Positions 18,036-27,124 are shown, counted from the first letter of the stretch. The stretch: DNA of 64,000 bases from Mycobacterium sp. SMC-2 (GCF_025263485.1 NZ_CP079863.1:930001-994000); one strand, 5' to 3'. Notes: generated by a model from the letters alone, not told the origin. Numbers and translations are program-made.

Positions 18036-18854
18036 TCAGGGCAGGCCGGCGCCGGGGGTGGTCACCGTGACGGCATCCAGTCGCGACAGCCGGGTGCCGA
18101 CCAGGCGCTCGGGGTAGGCGTCCGTGCTCGACAGCAAGAACAGCGTCCGTCGCTGGGGGCCGCCGAGCGCGCAGGCGATGGCAACGCGATCACCCATGTC
18201 GATACGGTCGGTCACGTCGCCGCCCTCGATGATCCGCTCGAATTGGTGGGCCAGTGTCATCGACGCCCACACCGCGCCGTCGGCGTCGAGCGCGATGCCG
18301 TCGGGAGGCCCGTCCAAACCGTCGGCGAAGACGCGGCGGTCGGCCAGCCCGCCGTCCGCGCCGATCGCGAACGCGGTGAGCCGCCGGCCGACCGACTCGG
18401 CGACGATCAAGGTCCGGCGGTCCGGCGTGATCACCATTCCGTTGGGAAAATCGAGGTCTTCGGCGACGACGGTCGCGCTGTCGTCCGGATCCAGCCGGAT
18501 GATGAGGCCGCCGCGCGGCGCCTGGCATCCGATGTAGGCGCGGCCGGCGTCGTCGATGACCATGTCGCCGAGGTTGGCCGGTGCCAGGTCGGCGAGATCG
18601 GCGATGGTTACCACGGTTTCACCGTCGTAGCGCAACACCTTCCGGTCTTCGGCCGAGACGATCAGCAGCGATCCGTCCGGGCGGAAACCCAGGCCCGACG
18701 GCGAGCGCCCGGGCAGCGGCAACGTGGTCAGCGAGCCCCCCATGGTGGAGGTGTGCACCGCCTCGCCCAGCATGTCGGAGAACCACAGCAGGCCCTCGAA
18801 CCAGCGCGGCCCCTCACCGAAGCAGAAGCTGTTGGCCAGCGGTTTGGGAATCAT
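18036..18854 (-). CDS. SMP-30/gluconolactonase-like lactonase
   Basis: A 272-residue beta-propeller protein of the SMP-30/LRE family. The metal-binding glutamate is in FGEGPRW near residue 14, and the conserved asparagine/aspartate elements are in LDFPNGMVITPDRRTLIVAES and DGLDGPPDGIALDADGAVWAS. Members hydrolyse sugar or other lactones using a divalent metal. It is the first gene of the operon with the thioesterase and TetR genes. Its start is only 18 bases from the proximal copy of the 30-bp inverted repeat at 18873, which fits repression by a bound regulator. Confidence 0.84.
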   Translation of the reverse strand: MIPKPLANSFCFGEGPRWFEGLLWFSDMLGEAVHTSTMGGSLTTLPLPGRSPSGLGFRPDGSLLIVSAEDRKVLRYDGETVVTIADLADLAPANLGDMVIDDAGRAYIGCQAPRGGLIIRLDPDDSATVVAEDLDFPNGMVITPDRRTLIVAESVGRRLTAFAIGADGGLADRRVFADGLDGPPDGIALDADGAVWASMTLAHQFERIIEGGDVTDRIDMGDRVAIACALGGPQRRTLFLLSSTDAYPERLVGTRLSRLDAVTVTTPGAGLP

Positions 18855-18872
18855 CCGCGCACGCCATCTTCC

Positions 18873-18902
18873 GCTTTACAAAACACCGCCAAAGTGTCAT
18901 GC
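18873..18902. promoter_or_regulatory. 30-bp inverted-repeat element, copy A
   Basis: GCTTTACA, a 14-base centre, then TGTCATGC. The centre starts AAA and ends AAAG, as in the other two copies. The outer arms form an imperfect inverted repeat (GCTTTACA against GCATGACA). It lies 18 bases upstream of the SMP-30-like gene. Three copies with identical spacing in one region make chance unlikely; the binding protein is not known. Confidence 0.6.
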
Positions 18903-18998
18903 ACCGCGGGTACCGGTGTCAATCTCGCGCGTTAGCCGGGCAGCCGAGCAGGCCCGGGTGCACTCACTTGTGTTGCCTCCCCTGAGTTTGTTAGCCAA

Positions 18999-19028
18999 GC
19001 TTTACAAATCTTGGTCAAAGTGTCACGC
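18999..19028. promoter_or_regulatory. 30-bp inverted-repeat element, copy B
   Basis: GCTTTACA, a 14-base centre, then TGTCACGC, placed 35 bases upstream of the TTG start of the TesB-like gene at 19064. The similarity with copy C continues for about 16 bases after the right arm (CTGTGCGATGAGC against CTGTCCGGTGAGC), so the conserved unit may include more of the promoter. The TTTACA arm could also act as a -35-like element. Confidence 0.6.
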
Positions 19029-19063
19029 TGTGCGATGAGCTGCCAACGAGGAATGGAGCGGAT

Positions 19064-19945
19064 TTGACCACGGAAACTGAGCAGACTGAGTGGACGGTGC
19101 AGGGCCTGCTGGATCTGTTCGACGTGCAGGCCGACGGGCAGGACCGGTTCACCGGCGAGACCGGCATCGCCGTCGGCGACGAACGGCAGGTGGTGGAAGG
19201 CACCCAGGTGCTCGCCCAGGCGATCGTCGCGGTCGCCAAGCGATTCCCGGACAAGTCGGTGCGCTCGGCGCACGCCGTGTTCTCCCGCGCCGTGACCGTC
19301 GGCCCGCCGATCGAGCTCGTCCTCGACGTGGTCGCCGAGGGGCGGTCCACCGCCACCGCGGTGGTCGCCGTGCACCAGAACGGGCGGCGCTGCCTGAGCA
19401 TCACGGTGCTGGCCGACGTGCCGATCGGTGACGTCATCCGCCATCACCTGCCGCGTCCCGATGTGGCCGGCCCGGCTGACGCCAATAGCTGCGAGATGCC
19501 GATGGTCGGGCGGGAAGTGCGGATCGTCGACGTCGTCGACGTGAACAGCCCCGACGAGGTCGGTCCCCCCGAGCTGTACGTCTGGCTGCGCTACGAGCCG
19601 ATCCCGGCCCGCGACGACCTGGCCAAGGCGCTCCTCGCGTACTTCACGGGCCATCTGGGGATTTCCACCACAATGCGGGCGCACCCGGGCATCGGCACCG
19701 CCCAGGCGCACCTGACCGTGTCCACCGCGCCGATGAGCATCTCCGTCGTGTTCCACGAACCGGTGCGCTGGGAGGGTTGGCTGCTCTACACCCACGAGAG
19801 CACACAGGTGGGCGCGGGAATGTCGTACGTGCGCGGCACGGTGCACTCCGAGGAAGGCGAGCTGCTCTGCTCGTTTGCCCAGGAGGCGCTGATCCGTCCG
19901 CTGCGCACCAGCGACACGGCCATCGATTCCCGCGCGCGCTTCTAG
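19064..19945 (+). CDS. Acyl-CoA thioesterase II (TesB)-like protein
   Basis: A 293-residue double hot-dog thioesterase. The N-terminal half has the TesB pattern VEGTQVLAQAIVAVAKRFP and VRSAHAVFSRAVTVGPPIEL. The C-terminal half has LAYFTGHLGISTTMRAHPG and SISVVFHEPVRWEGWLLYTHEST, equivalent to the TesB active-site strand. It would release free acids from acyl-CoA. The start is TTG 19064, with GGAG six to nine bases upstream; no ATG or GTG gives a better start. It is the first gene of a plus-strand group with the LLM enzyme and acyl-CoA dehydrogenase, and it lies just downstream of element copy B. Confidence 0.85.
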   Translation: MTTETEQTEWTVQGLLDLFDVQADGQDRFTGETGIAVGDERQVVEGTQVLAQAIVAVAKRFPDKSVRSAHAVFSRAVTVGPPIELVLDVVAEGRSTATAVVAVHQNGRRCLSITVLADVPIGDVIRHHLPRPDVAGPADANSCEMPMVGREVRIVDVVDVNSPDEVGPPELYVWLRYEPIPARDDLAKALLAYFTGHLGISTTMRAHPGIGTAQAHLTVSTAPMSISVVFHEPVRWEGWLLYTHESTQVGAGMSYVRGTVHSEEGELLCSFAQEALIRPLRTSDTAIDSRARF

Positions 19946-19960
19946 CGGCTGGTCGCGTTC

Positions 19961-20881
19961 ATGCGCTTCACCATCACCCACCCGATGATCACCCACCCGT
20001 ACAACCCGGAGTTGGTGAGCGGGGACGGCATCGCGAAGGTGGCGGCGGCCACCGAGGCGGCCGGGATTCACGGGTTCGGCTTTACCGACCACCCGGCGCC
20101 GTCGCAGCGATGGCTGGAGGCCGGCGGGCATGACGCGTTGGATCCTTTTGTCGCACTGGGTTTCGCGGCCGCGACAACGACGACGCTGCGGTTGATCCCC
20201 AACATCGTGGTGCTGCCGTATCGAAACCCTTTTGTGGTGGCCAAGTCGGGGGCCACGCTGGACCTGCTCTCGGGTGGCCGCTTCACGCTGGCGGTGGGCG
20301 TGGGATACCTCAAGCGGGAGTTTGCCGCGCTCGGGGTCAGCTACGACGAGCGGGCCGAGCTGTTCGAGGAAGCGCTGCAGGCCATCCGGGCGGTCTGGAC
20401 CGGCGACGACATCGCCTTCGAGGGAAAACATTTCAGCGCACGCGGGATCACGGCGCACCCCCGTCCGCTCAGTGACCCGCATCCGCCGATCTGGATCGGC
20501 GGCAACACGTCGTCGGCACGCCAGCGGGTGGCGCAATACGGCGACGGGTGGTGCCCCTTTCCGGCGCCGCCCCAGCTGGCCCAGACGGCGGGCACAGCCG
20601 TCATCGACTCGCTGGAGAAGCTCACCGACGGCATCGACGATCTGCGCCGCCGGTGTGACGCCGAGGGCCGGGACTGGTCGGCAATCGACATCACCTTCAC
20701 CAACTTCGAGGGCGGCAGCCCCGCCGACGACGCGTTCAACGCCGACGCCTACCTCGACGGCCTGGAGAAGCTGGCGAAACTCGGCGTGACGTGGGTGAGC
20801 GTGCATCTCCCGGGGGACAGCATGGCGCACGCGCTCGAGACGCTCGACCGGTTCCGCACCCTCGTGATCGACGCGGCCTGA
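19961..20881 (+). CDS. LLM-class F420-dependent oxidoreductase
   Basis: A 306-residue TIM-barrel enzyme of the luciferase-like monooxygenase superfamily, in the TIGR03619-like F420 group. Landmarks are FGFTDHPAPSQRWLEAGGHDALDPFVALGFAAA, LIPNIVVLPYRNPFVVAKS and GRFTLAVGVGYLKREFAALG. The ending IWIGGNTSSARQRVAQYGDGW is the usual cofactor-side strand. It would carry out a hydride transfer or oxygenation with coenzyme F420 or a flavin. ATG 19961 follows the TesB-like gene by 15 bases. Its stop overlaps the next start as TGATG. Confidence 0.86.
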   Translation: MRFTITHPMITHPYNPELVSGDGIAKVAAATEAAGIHGFGFTDHPAPSQRWLEAGGHDALDPFVALGFAAATTTTLRLIPNIVVLPYRNPFVVAKSGATLDLLSGGRFTLAVGVGYLKREFAALGVSYDERAELFEEALQAIRAVWTGDDIAFEGKHFSARGITAHPRPLSDPHPPIWIGGNTSSARQRVAQYGDGWCPFPAPPQLAQTAGTAVIDSLEKLTDGIDDLRRRCDAEGRDWSAIDITFTNFEGGSPADDAFNADAYLDGLEKLAKLGVTWVSVHLPGDSMAHALETLDRFRTLVIDAA

Positions 20882-22050
20882 TGGACTTCTCCCGCGTCGA
20901 ACTCTCGCCCGAGGACCAGGCGTTCCGCGAAGAGACCCGGGCGTTCATCGCGAAGCACGTCACCGACGAAGTGCTGCACCGTCAGCTGGAGTTCGGCGAA
21001 AACTTCGACGAGCGAGTGCATTTGGCGCTGGGTGAAGCCGGTTACCTGGCATCGGACTGGAAGCTGGAGTCCGAGGGCGGCTTCAGCCCGGTTCGCCGGC
21101 GCATCTTTCAACTCGAGATCGCCCGGGCCCATACGCCTTGGTATCACTGGGGCACCACGTCGGTCGTGGCTCGGCTGGTGCGGCAATTCGGGGTGCCCGA
21201 ACTCGCCGACAAGGTCATACCCGGTGTGCTGTCCGGCGAGATCCGGCTGTGTCTGGGTTACACCGAGCCCGAAGGCGGCTCCGACGTCGCAACCTGCAAG
21301 ACGCGGGCGGTGCGCGACGGTGCCTCCTGGGTTATCAACGGCTCCAAGATGTTCACGTCCAACGCGCAGAACGCCAGGTACGTCTTTCTGCTCACCAACA
21401 CCGACCCGCAGGGGCCAAAGCATAAGAACCTCACCATGTTTCTGGTTCCGCTGGACTCGCCCGGCATCGAGATCCAGGGCATCCGCACCCTGGACGGCGA
21501 TCGCACCAACATCGTTTACTACAGCGACGTGCGCGTCGACGACATCTACCGCATCGGTGAAGTGAACGGTGGCTGGACCGTGATGCGTGCGGCGCTGGAC
21601 TCCGAGCACGGCATCGTGGATCCGGAAGACCATGGGCTGCAATACATTGCCGCGATGGCGGCGCACGGCGACCTGATGGCCGAGGTGGTCGACGCCGTCG
21701 CGGCCGTCGTCGCTGCGCCGGGCCCCGACGGGCGGCTGCTGGACGACGATTCGGTGAAATACCGGCTCGGGCGCGACGCCGCGCGGATGGAGGCGGCGCT
21801 GTCCACGCCCGGAATGTTCGGGCGGGTCGCTGTCGCGCAAACCATGCGCGACATCACCCCGGACCTGATGGACATCCTGGGCACCGCGTCGGCTTTGCCC
21901 ACCGAGACTTTGGGCTCGGCGACCGACGGTGCGGCAGAACACCTTTACCGCCTGGCGCTACCGCTGGGGATCTACGGCGGAACCCTTGAAGTGTTCCGCA
22001 ACATGATCGCCCAGCACGAGCTGAAGCTGGGACGCCCTAGCTACGGCTAG
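20881..22050 (+). CDS. Acyl-CoA dehydrogenase family protein
   Basis: A 389-residue acyl-CoA dehydrogenase. The middle-domain FAD motif is LCLGYTEPEGGSDVATCKT, followed by WVINGSKMFTSNAQNARYVFLLT. The C-terminal section PLGIYGGTLEVFRNMIAQHELKLGRP is typical of the group acting on branched or cyclic acyl-CoA. It starts at ATG 20881, overlapping the LLM stop by one base (TGATG), so translation is coupled. It is the last gene of this plus-strand operon. The match to any specific FadE of H37Rv cannot be given. Confidence 0.9.
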   Translation: MDFSRVELSPEDQAFREETRAFIAKHVTDEVLHRQLEFGENFDERVHLALGEAGYLASDWKLESEGGFSPVRRRIFQLEIARAHTPWYHWGTTSVVARLVRQFGVPELADKVIPGVLSGEIRLCLGYTEPEGGSDVATCKTRAVRDGASWVINGSKMFTSNAQNARYVFLLTNTDPQGPKHKNLTMFLVPLDSPGIEIQGIRTLDGDRTNIVYYSDVRVDDIYRIGEVNGGWTVMRAALDSEHGIVDPEDHGLQYIAAMAAHGDLMAEVVDAVAAVVAAPGPDGRLLDDDSVKYRLGRDAARMEAALSTPGMFGRVAVAQTMRDITPDLMDILGTASALPTETLGSATDGAAEHLYRLALPLGIYGGTLEVFRNMIAQHELKLGRPSYG

Positions 22051-22116
22051 GCTTCGGTGACCTTGGCATGCACTATCGGCGGTGTGCTAATCATGCTGGC
22101 GATCGTCGGGCTGGAG

Positions 22117-22800
22117 CTAACCGCCAGTGTGCGGCAGCTCGGCCACCACGTCCGCCCGGGCGAGATCGAAGCTCAAAAATCCCTTGATGGGCAGGCTTTC
22201 CGGAGGCGGGTCCGCATAGCTCCAGGCGACGTCGTCGACCACGTGGCCGTCCACGACGGCGGACCAATAGGTGGCGAACCCCTTGTAGTTGCAGTAGCTC
22301 GACGTCTCCGAGGGACGCAGCAGGCCGGTGCGCACGTGGGCGGGATCGACGTAGAGCCGGGGCTCCAGTGAGGTCTCGAACAGGATCACGGTGTCGTCGG
22401 TGTCTACCAGCACAGTGCCGGCGACCGAGACGCGCAGGCGGCGCTTGGTGGGGCGGCAGTCGACGCGGTGGTACGGGTTGGGTGGGTAGTGCACCAGTTC
22501 GCGGCCCTCTTCCAGCCAGGTGTCGACGGCATCCCAGGGCACATGCACGAAGCCCGGCGCCTCGGGCTCGGGTTCGGTGGGCAGGTCGCCGACCTCGTCG
22601 GCCCGGAAGACGTAGCTCAGCGGATGTCCCTGCCGGTGCACCAGCAGCGCGCCTTCGGTGTCGATCACCAGACGCCCGTCCCGGAAGGCCTGCACGCGGC
22701 GCGGATGAGGCTCGATGAAGACGACGCCGGCGGGCAGCGGGGGCGAAAATCGCCCGGCCGGGTCGCTGCTGAGCGGACCACGTCCGGCTACCAGGCTCAT
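22117..22800 (-). CDS. Tandem DUF427 protein
   Basis: A 227-residue protein with two DUF427 domains, roughly residues 25-110 and 120-215. The second contains the diagnostic SSYCNYKGFATYWS and the strand LRVSVAGTVLVDTDDTVILFETSLEPRLYVDP. DUF427 proteins are small beta-rich proteins of unknown reaction, common in actinobacteria. It starts at ATG 22800, 100 bases from the divergent 13E12 gene. It has no signal peptide. It converges on the acyl-CoA dehydrogenase with a 66-base gap containing nothing recognisable. Confidence 0.85.
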   Translation of the reverse strand: MSLVAGRGPLSSDPAGRFSPPLPAGVVFIEPHPRRVQAFRDGRLVIDTEGALLVHRQGHPLSYVFRADEVGDLPTEPEPEAPGFVHVPWDAVDTWLEEGRELVHYPPNPYHRVDCRPTKRRLRVSVAGTVLVDTDDTVILFETSLEPRLYVDPAHVRTGLLRPSETSSYCNYKGFATYWSAVVDGHVVDDVAWSYADPPPESLPIKGFLSFDLARADVVAELPHTGG

Positions 22801-22892
22801 AGTGCTCCTTCTCTACGGTGACCGGCTCGCGCCCTCGCCAATTCTCATGATTGGGGCGTAGTAGGGAATCTTGTCACACCCGGCTGGCATAC

Positions 22893-22908
22893 CCGAACGC
22901 ATGTTCGA
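22893..22908. promoter_or_regulatory. SOS (LexA)-type box overlapping the 13E12 start
   Basis: The sequence CCGAAC-GCAT-GTTCGA differs at one position from the mycobacterial LexA consensus TCGAAC-N4-GTTCGA. It overlaps the ATG at 22901. Several 13E12 family genes of M. tuberculosis are, as I recall, DNA-damage inducible through LexA, which supports the assignment. Confidence 0.6.
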
Positions 22909-24489
22909 TAGTCTGCAGCGCCTCGATCCGGCGGCGCTGGTAGCCGTGGTTGAGTCCACCCACCGCCAAGAGTCGATGCTGGTGGCGCGGCGATGGCGGC
23001 GGTGGCGGTGTTGCTGCGGCGACGGGAGGCCGCGACCGAGCGGGTCGAGGACCAACCCGGCTATGCGTCGATCACCGGGTTCGAGCAGACCGCTGGCGAG
23101 GTGGCCGCGGCGATGAACCTGTCGCCGATGGCCGCCAGTTTTCTGGTGTCGGATGCGGCCACGCTGGACGCCCGGTTGCCGAGGGTGTCGGCGCTGCTGG
23201 CCGAGGGCCAAACCGACTGGCGCACGGTCCGGTTGATCGCCAGCAGGACCGATCTGATCATGGGCGGCGAGTTGGTGGCCAAGGTTGACCGGTCCTTGGC
23301 CGCGCGGATCGGCAACTGGCACGGGTGGTCGCGGCAGCGCATCGTCAACGCCGTGGACGCCGCGGTACGCCTCGTCGACCCCGATGCCGCGCGCGAACGC
23401 CGCCAGGCGGCCGAGGATGACCGCCATGTCGGCACCCACGACCTTGGCAACGGGATGACGGAAATCTATGGCACAGTCGCGGCCGCAGCGGCCACAGCGT
23501 TTGACCGACGGCTGTCCCAGTTGGCCACGCAAGTGTGCGCCGCGGACTCGCGAAGGCTGGATCAGCGCCGCGCCGACGCGCTGGCCGCCCTGGCGGAAGA
23601 CCGCCCGCTGGGGTGCGGCTGCGGGCAAGCCGATTGCCCTAACAAAACCGGTGACGACAATCAGCGTGCGGGCGGAGCGCGGGTCGTGATCAATGTGGTG
23701 GCCAGCGACCAGACGGTTCATGGCGATGGCCGCGCGCCGGGCTATCTGGAAGGCTACGGGGTGATCGATGCCGAACAAGTCCGTGAGCTGGCGGCCACCG
23801 CGGCGCTGCATGTGATCGGCCCGTTCACCAGCCCGCTAGACGCTTTGCGTTACCAACCGTCGGCGTCGCTCGAGCGCGCTGTGCGCTGCCGTGACTTGAC
23901 CTGCCGCTTCCCGGGATGTAGCGGTTCGGCCGCGGTCTGCGACATCGACCATACGATTCCGTTCAACCACGCCAACCCCGCAGCCGGTGGGCAAACGGTG
24001 TACGAGAACCTGAAATGCCTTTGCAGGCAACATCATCGGCTCAAGACCTTCGGCGGCTGGGTTGACAAACAACTGGCGGACGGGACCATCGTCTGGACCT
24101 CCCCCGCGGGAAAGACCTATTCGACGTCACCGGCCGGCCAAGACTTGTTCCCGAGTGCCGCCAAGCCCGCATGCCGAAGACCCACGCCGAACAGGCGGAG
24201 CAGATCGCAACAGAAAGCCAGTCGGATTGCCCGGGCGCGCAACCATAATCGCCAGCAGCGACCGATCACCGAAGCGCGACGCCGACTGGAGCAGGCCCGA
24301 AAGGACGAGATCGCGGCGCGCAAATTCCGGAACCACATGCGCGACGCCCTGTTCACTTTCAAGGGCGGCCCGAGCACCAGCCCATTCTGTCGGTGGGTCA
24401 ACGATCCACACGAGCCCGAGGAGCTACCCGCAGACTGGGAACCCGGCGATCCGGAGTCGGATCCCCTGCCCGACGATCCGCCGTTCTAG
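22901..24489 (+). pseudogene. 13E12-repeat HNH endonuclease-like gene, frameshifted near the 5' end
   Basis: A REP13E12-family gene: DUF222 region followed by an HNH nuclease domain (CRDLTCRFPGCSGSAAVCDI, then DHTIPFNHANP, then CLCRQHHRLKTFGGW). The family N-terminus MFDSLQRLDPAALVAVVEST is encoded from ATG 22901, but this frame leaves the family sequence after LVARR at about 22990. The rest (AAVAVLLRRREAATERVE onward) continues in another frame, whose longest open form is 22993-24489 (498 residues from an internal ATG). A single missing base fits best. It may be a real inactivating frameshift, a sequencing error, or the shorter form may still be made. The C-terminal 120 residues are basic, then acidic-proline rich. 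Confidence 0.75.
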
Positions 24490-24512
24490 AGCGGCTGGTT
24501 ACTGTGCCTTTC

Positions 24513-25682
24513 ATGGCGGGACCAATGGAGGGCGTCAAGGTCGTCGAGCTCGGGGTCTGGGTGGCCGGGCCGGCCACCGGCGGCATCCTGGCCGACTGGG
24601 GCGCCGACGTCATCAAGATCGAACCGCCGAGCGGCGACCCCGGGCGCATGTTTGGCAGGATGCTGGGTTGCGATTTGGGCGTCAACCCGCCGTTCGAAAT
24701 GGACAACCGCTCCAAGCGCAGTGTCGTGTTGGACCTCGCGGAGGAGGCGGGCCGCGGCACCGCGTTCGAATTGCTCGCCGACGCGGACGTTTTCGTGACC
24801 AACGTGCGGCCCGGCGCGTTGCAACGCCTGGGGCTCGACTTCGAAACGGTGTCGGCCCACAACCCCCGCCTGGTCTACGGGCTGATCACCGGGTACGGCG
24901 AATCCGGGCCCGACGCCGATCGGGCCGCCTACGACGTGGCCGCGTTCTGGTCGCGCGCAGGGGTGGCGCACCTGCTCACCCGGCCCGGCGACATGCCGCC
25001 GTTCCAGCGCGGCGGCATGGGCGATCATTCGGCCGGCATGACGCTGGCGGCCGCCATCTGCGCGGCGCTGGTTGCCCGCGCACGCACCGGGACCGGCCAG
25101 CTGGTGACCACCTCGCTGTACCGCCAGGGTGCCTACACCGTGAGCTTCGACCTGAACACCTACCTGCTCACCGGCCAGCCGATCGCGATCGGCCAGCGAG
25201 AGACGATGGGCAATCCCTGCATGAACAACTACGCCACGGCCGATGGGCGGCGATTCTGGATCGTCGGGCTCGAGGGCGAGCGGCACTGGCCACCGCTGTG
25301 TCGCGCCGTGGGCCATTCGGAGTGGCTGACCGACCCGCGGTTCAGCGACGCGTACGCGCGCTTCGTCAACGCGGCGGAGCTCATCGCCGAGTTGGATGCG
25401 GTCTTTGCCACCCGCACACTCGACGAATGGGCGCAGGTCTTCGCGGCCGAACCCGACTTCTTCTGGTCGCCGGTGAACAGCCTCGAGGACGTCGTCGCCG
25501 ACGGGCAGTTCCACGCCGCGGGCGGCATCGTCGACGTGCCGGACGGGGACGCCAGTGTCGCGATGGTGGCAACACCGGCCGATTTCCACGGCACACCATG
25601 GGCACCGCGTTCTGCGGCACCGGAACTCGGCCAACATACCGAGGAAGTGCTCGCCGAACTCAAGGCGCGCCGCGGCTCGTGA
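24513..25682 (+). CDS. CaiB/BaiF class III CoA-transferase
   Basis: A 389-residue family III CoA-transferase. The N-terminus MEGVKVVELGVWVAGPATGG is followed by ILADWGADVIKIEPPSGDP. The catalytic-aspartate region follows with FEMDNRSKRSVVLDLAEEAG, then VTNVRPGALQRLGLDFE. It would move CoA between an acyl-CoA and a free carboxylic acid, activating a substrate without ATP. The ATG at 24513 is preferred; a GTG three codons upstream is possible. It lies 24 bases after the 13E12 gene and 138 bases before the next gene, where element copy C is found, so it is probably outside the following operon. Confidence 0.88.
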   Translation: MAGPMEGVKVVELGVWVAGPATGGILADWGADVIKIEPPSGDPGRMFGRMLGCDLGVNPPFEMDNRSKRSVVLDLAEEAGRGTAFELLADADVFVTNVRPGALQRLGLDFETVSAHNPRLVYGLITGYGESGPDADRAAYDVAAFWSRAGVAHLLTRPGDMPPFQRGGMGDHSAGMTLAAAICAALVARARTGTGQLVTTSLYRQGAYTVSFDLNTYLLTGQPIAIGQRETMGNPCMNNYATADGRRFWIVGLEGERHWPPLCRAVGHSEWLTDPRFSDAYARFVNAAELIAELDAVFATRTLDEWAQVFAAEPDFFWSPVNSLEDVVADGQFHAAGGIVDVPDGDASVAMVATPADFHGTPWAPRSAAPELGQHTEEVLAELKARRGS

Positions 25683-25694
25683 CCACCGGTCGCA

Positions 25695-25724
25695 CCTTTA
25701 CAAATTTCGTCCCAAGTGTCACGC
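25695..25724. promoter_or_regulatory. 30-bp inverted-repeat element, copy C
   Basis: CCTTTACA, a 14-base centre, then TGTCACGC. It has the same spacing as copies A and B and the same AAGTGTCACGC right side as copy B. It is 96 bases upstream of the first gene of the seven-gene P450 operon. It probably controls that operon together with the other two sites. Confidence 0.6.
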
Positions 25725-25820
25725 TGTCCGGTGAGCCGCCCGACGCGGCTCCCAGCCCAGGACAAGCGTTGCGGTAAGCGCCAATGCCCGCTTTCGGTGC
25801 GGCGGTGAGGAACGGATTGA

Positions 25821-26420
25821 ATGGTCACGTCAACGTTCGACATCAGCCAAGGCGGACGGGTCAAGCCCGCCCGGGCAAGCCATGCAGACCCCGATTGTCT
25901 GCGATACCGGCTCGACGTCATCGCGGTGAGCGCTCCCGACGTCGTCCGATCGGCGGGGGGTTGGCTCTACGACCGGGCGATGGCCGGTTGGCAGGTGACC
26001 GTGCTGCTGCCCGATGGCAGCGATGCCCGATCTCTGCGGATCCTCGGCGTGCAGGCGCGGGACCTGGAGGAATATTTCGCCGCGGCCGCCGCGGACCCCG
26101 GCTCGACTAGCGAGAGCCTGGCGGTGAGCGCCGAGGCGTTCACCGCGGACGCGCGAGTGCGTGATCGCGTCCTCAGGTCGCTGGACGACCGGCTGACCGA
26201 AGTCGCGTTGTGGGGTCAGGTGCCTTCCGGATGGCCCCTACGGGTTGACCGCGGGGTGGCCCGTGCGCAGTACGCCCTCAGCGCGGCCGCGCGCAGGTTC
26301 AAGGGACATGCGTTGGCGGCGGCCGGGATCGATTGTGCCACGGTCTATTCCACCGAGACATTGCTCTGTGACTTGGCGACCTGCGGGCGCGATGACTCGG
26401 GGCTGGTCCGGCTCGACTGA
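25821..26420 (+). CDS. Hypothetical protein, first gene of the P450 operon
   Basis: A 199-residue protein that I do not recognise. It has no signal peptide or clear membrane helix. The segment CLRYRLDVIAVSAPDVVRSAGGWLYDRAM, then WQVTVLLPDGSDARSLRILG, suggests a compact alpha/beta fold; four cysteines lie in it, three of them near the C-terminus. It begins at ATG 25821, and its TGA overlaps the next ATG by one base (TGATG), so it is translated with the NIPSNAP-like gene. Its leading position after element copy C suggests a role in the pathway or its control, but no function can be stated. Confidence 0.7.
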   Translation: MVTSTFDISQGGRVKPARASHADPDCLRYRLDVIAVSAPDVVRSAGGWLYDRAMAGWQVTVLLPDGSDARSLRILGVQARDLEEYFAAAAADPGSTSESLAVSAEAFTADARVRDRVLRSLDDRLTEVALWGQVPSGWPLRVDRGVARAQYALSAAARRFKGHALAAAGIDCATVYSTETLLCDLATCGRDDSGLVRLD

Positions 26421-27124
26421 TGAAGAAGTACTACCGGCACACGCTGCTCTATCTGCACGAGACGATCTCGCTGGGCTCCGGGCGAAGCGACCGCTTCAGC
26501 GAGGTCTTCTCCGACACCTACCTGCCGATGATGGACGAGCTCGGCGCGCGGCTGTTCGCGATCTGGGAGACCACCCCCTACAACGGTCACTGGCCGCAGG
26601 TGACGATCATCTGGGAGATCGACGGCTTCGCCGACTACGCGCGCATCGGGGCCGCCCAGGCCCGCGGCGGCAGTCACGAGGCCCTGGCCGGCAAATGGTC
26701 GGCCTTCCTGGCCGACATCGGCGCCGCGGGGGAGGGCCGAATCATGTACCCCGGGCCCAGCAACAAGACGCTCGCCCAGCTGCGCGAGGCCAATTTCACT
26801 GCGCCGCTGGTGATTCAGGAGATCATGCAGACCAAGCCGGGGCGTCAAGACGACTACATCCGCGAGCTGGAGCGCCTCTACGTGCCGTGGTCGGAGCGCA
26901 CGGGCAAACGCTGGCTGGGCTCGTTCACCACGACCTTCCGCTACAACGAGGTCATCCACTACTGGGCACTGGACGGTGGCTGGGAATGCTTCGCCAACCA
27001 CTACCCGTCGTGGAAGGAAAGCCCGCCAGCGGAGATCGTCACCTGGATGAGCGTGGCGCCCGCCCTGCGCGACGGTTGGGAAGACTCCATCCTGCAGGCC
27101 CTACCGCCCTCGCCGCTGCAGTGA
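26420..27124 (+). CDS. NIPSNAP-family protein (dimeric alpha/beta-barrel)
   Basis: A 234-residue protein with two ferredoxin-like halves of the NIPSNAP type. The first half is YYRHTLLYLHETISLGSG, then RLFAIWETTPYNGHWPQVT. The second is VIQEIMQTKPGRQDDYIRELE, then KRWLGSFTTTFRYNEVIHYW. Bacterial NIPSNAP proteins occur in catabolic clusters, but their reaction is mostly undefined. It is coupled on both sides by TGATG overlaps, upstream with the hypothetical gene and downstream with the P450. A role in handling the P450 substrate or product is a guess from context. Confidence 0.75.
   Translation: MKKYYRHTLLYLHETISLGSGRSDRFSEVFSDTYLPMMDELGARLFAIWETTPYNGHWPQVTIIWEIDGFADYARIGAAQARGGSHEALAGKWSAFLADIGAAGEGRIMYPGPSNKTLAQLREANFTAPLVIQEIMQTKPGRQDDYIRELERLYVPWSERTGKRWLGSFTTTFRYNEVIHYWALDGGWECFANHYPSWKESPPAEIVTWMSVAPALRDGWEDSILQALPPSPLQ

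Noticed and set aside
22057..22371. A 104-residue plus-strand frame starting MTLACTIGGVLIML with a hydrophobic start
   Set aside because: Most of it is antisense to the DUF427 gene; only the first 20 residues are outside it, there is no ribosome-binding sequence, and the later part has no protein-like character.
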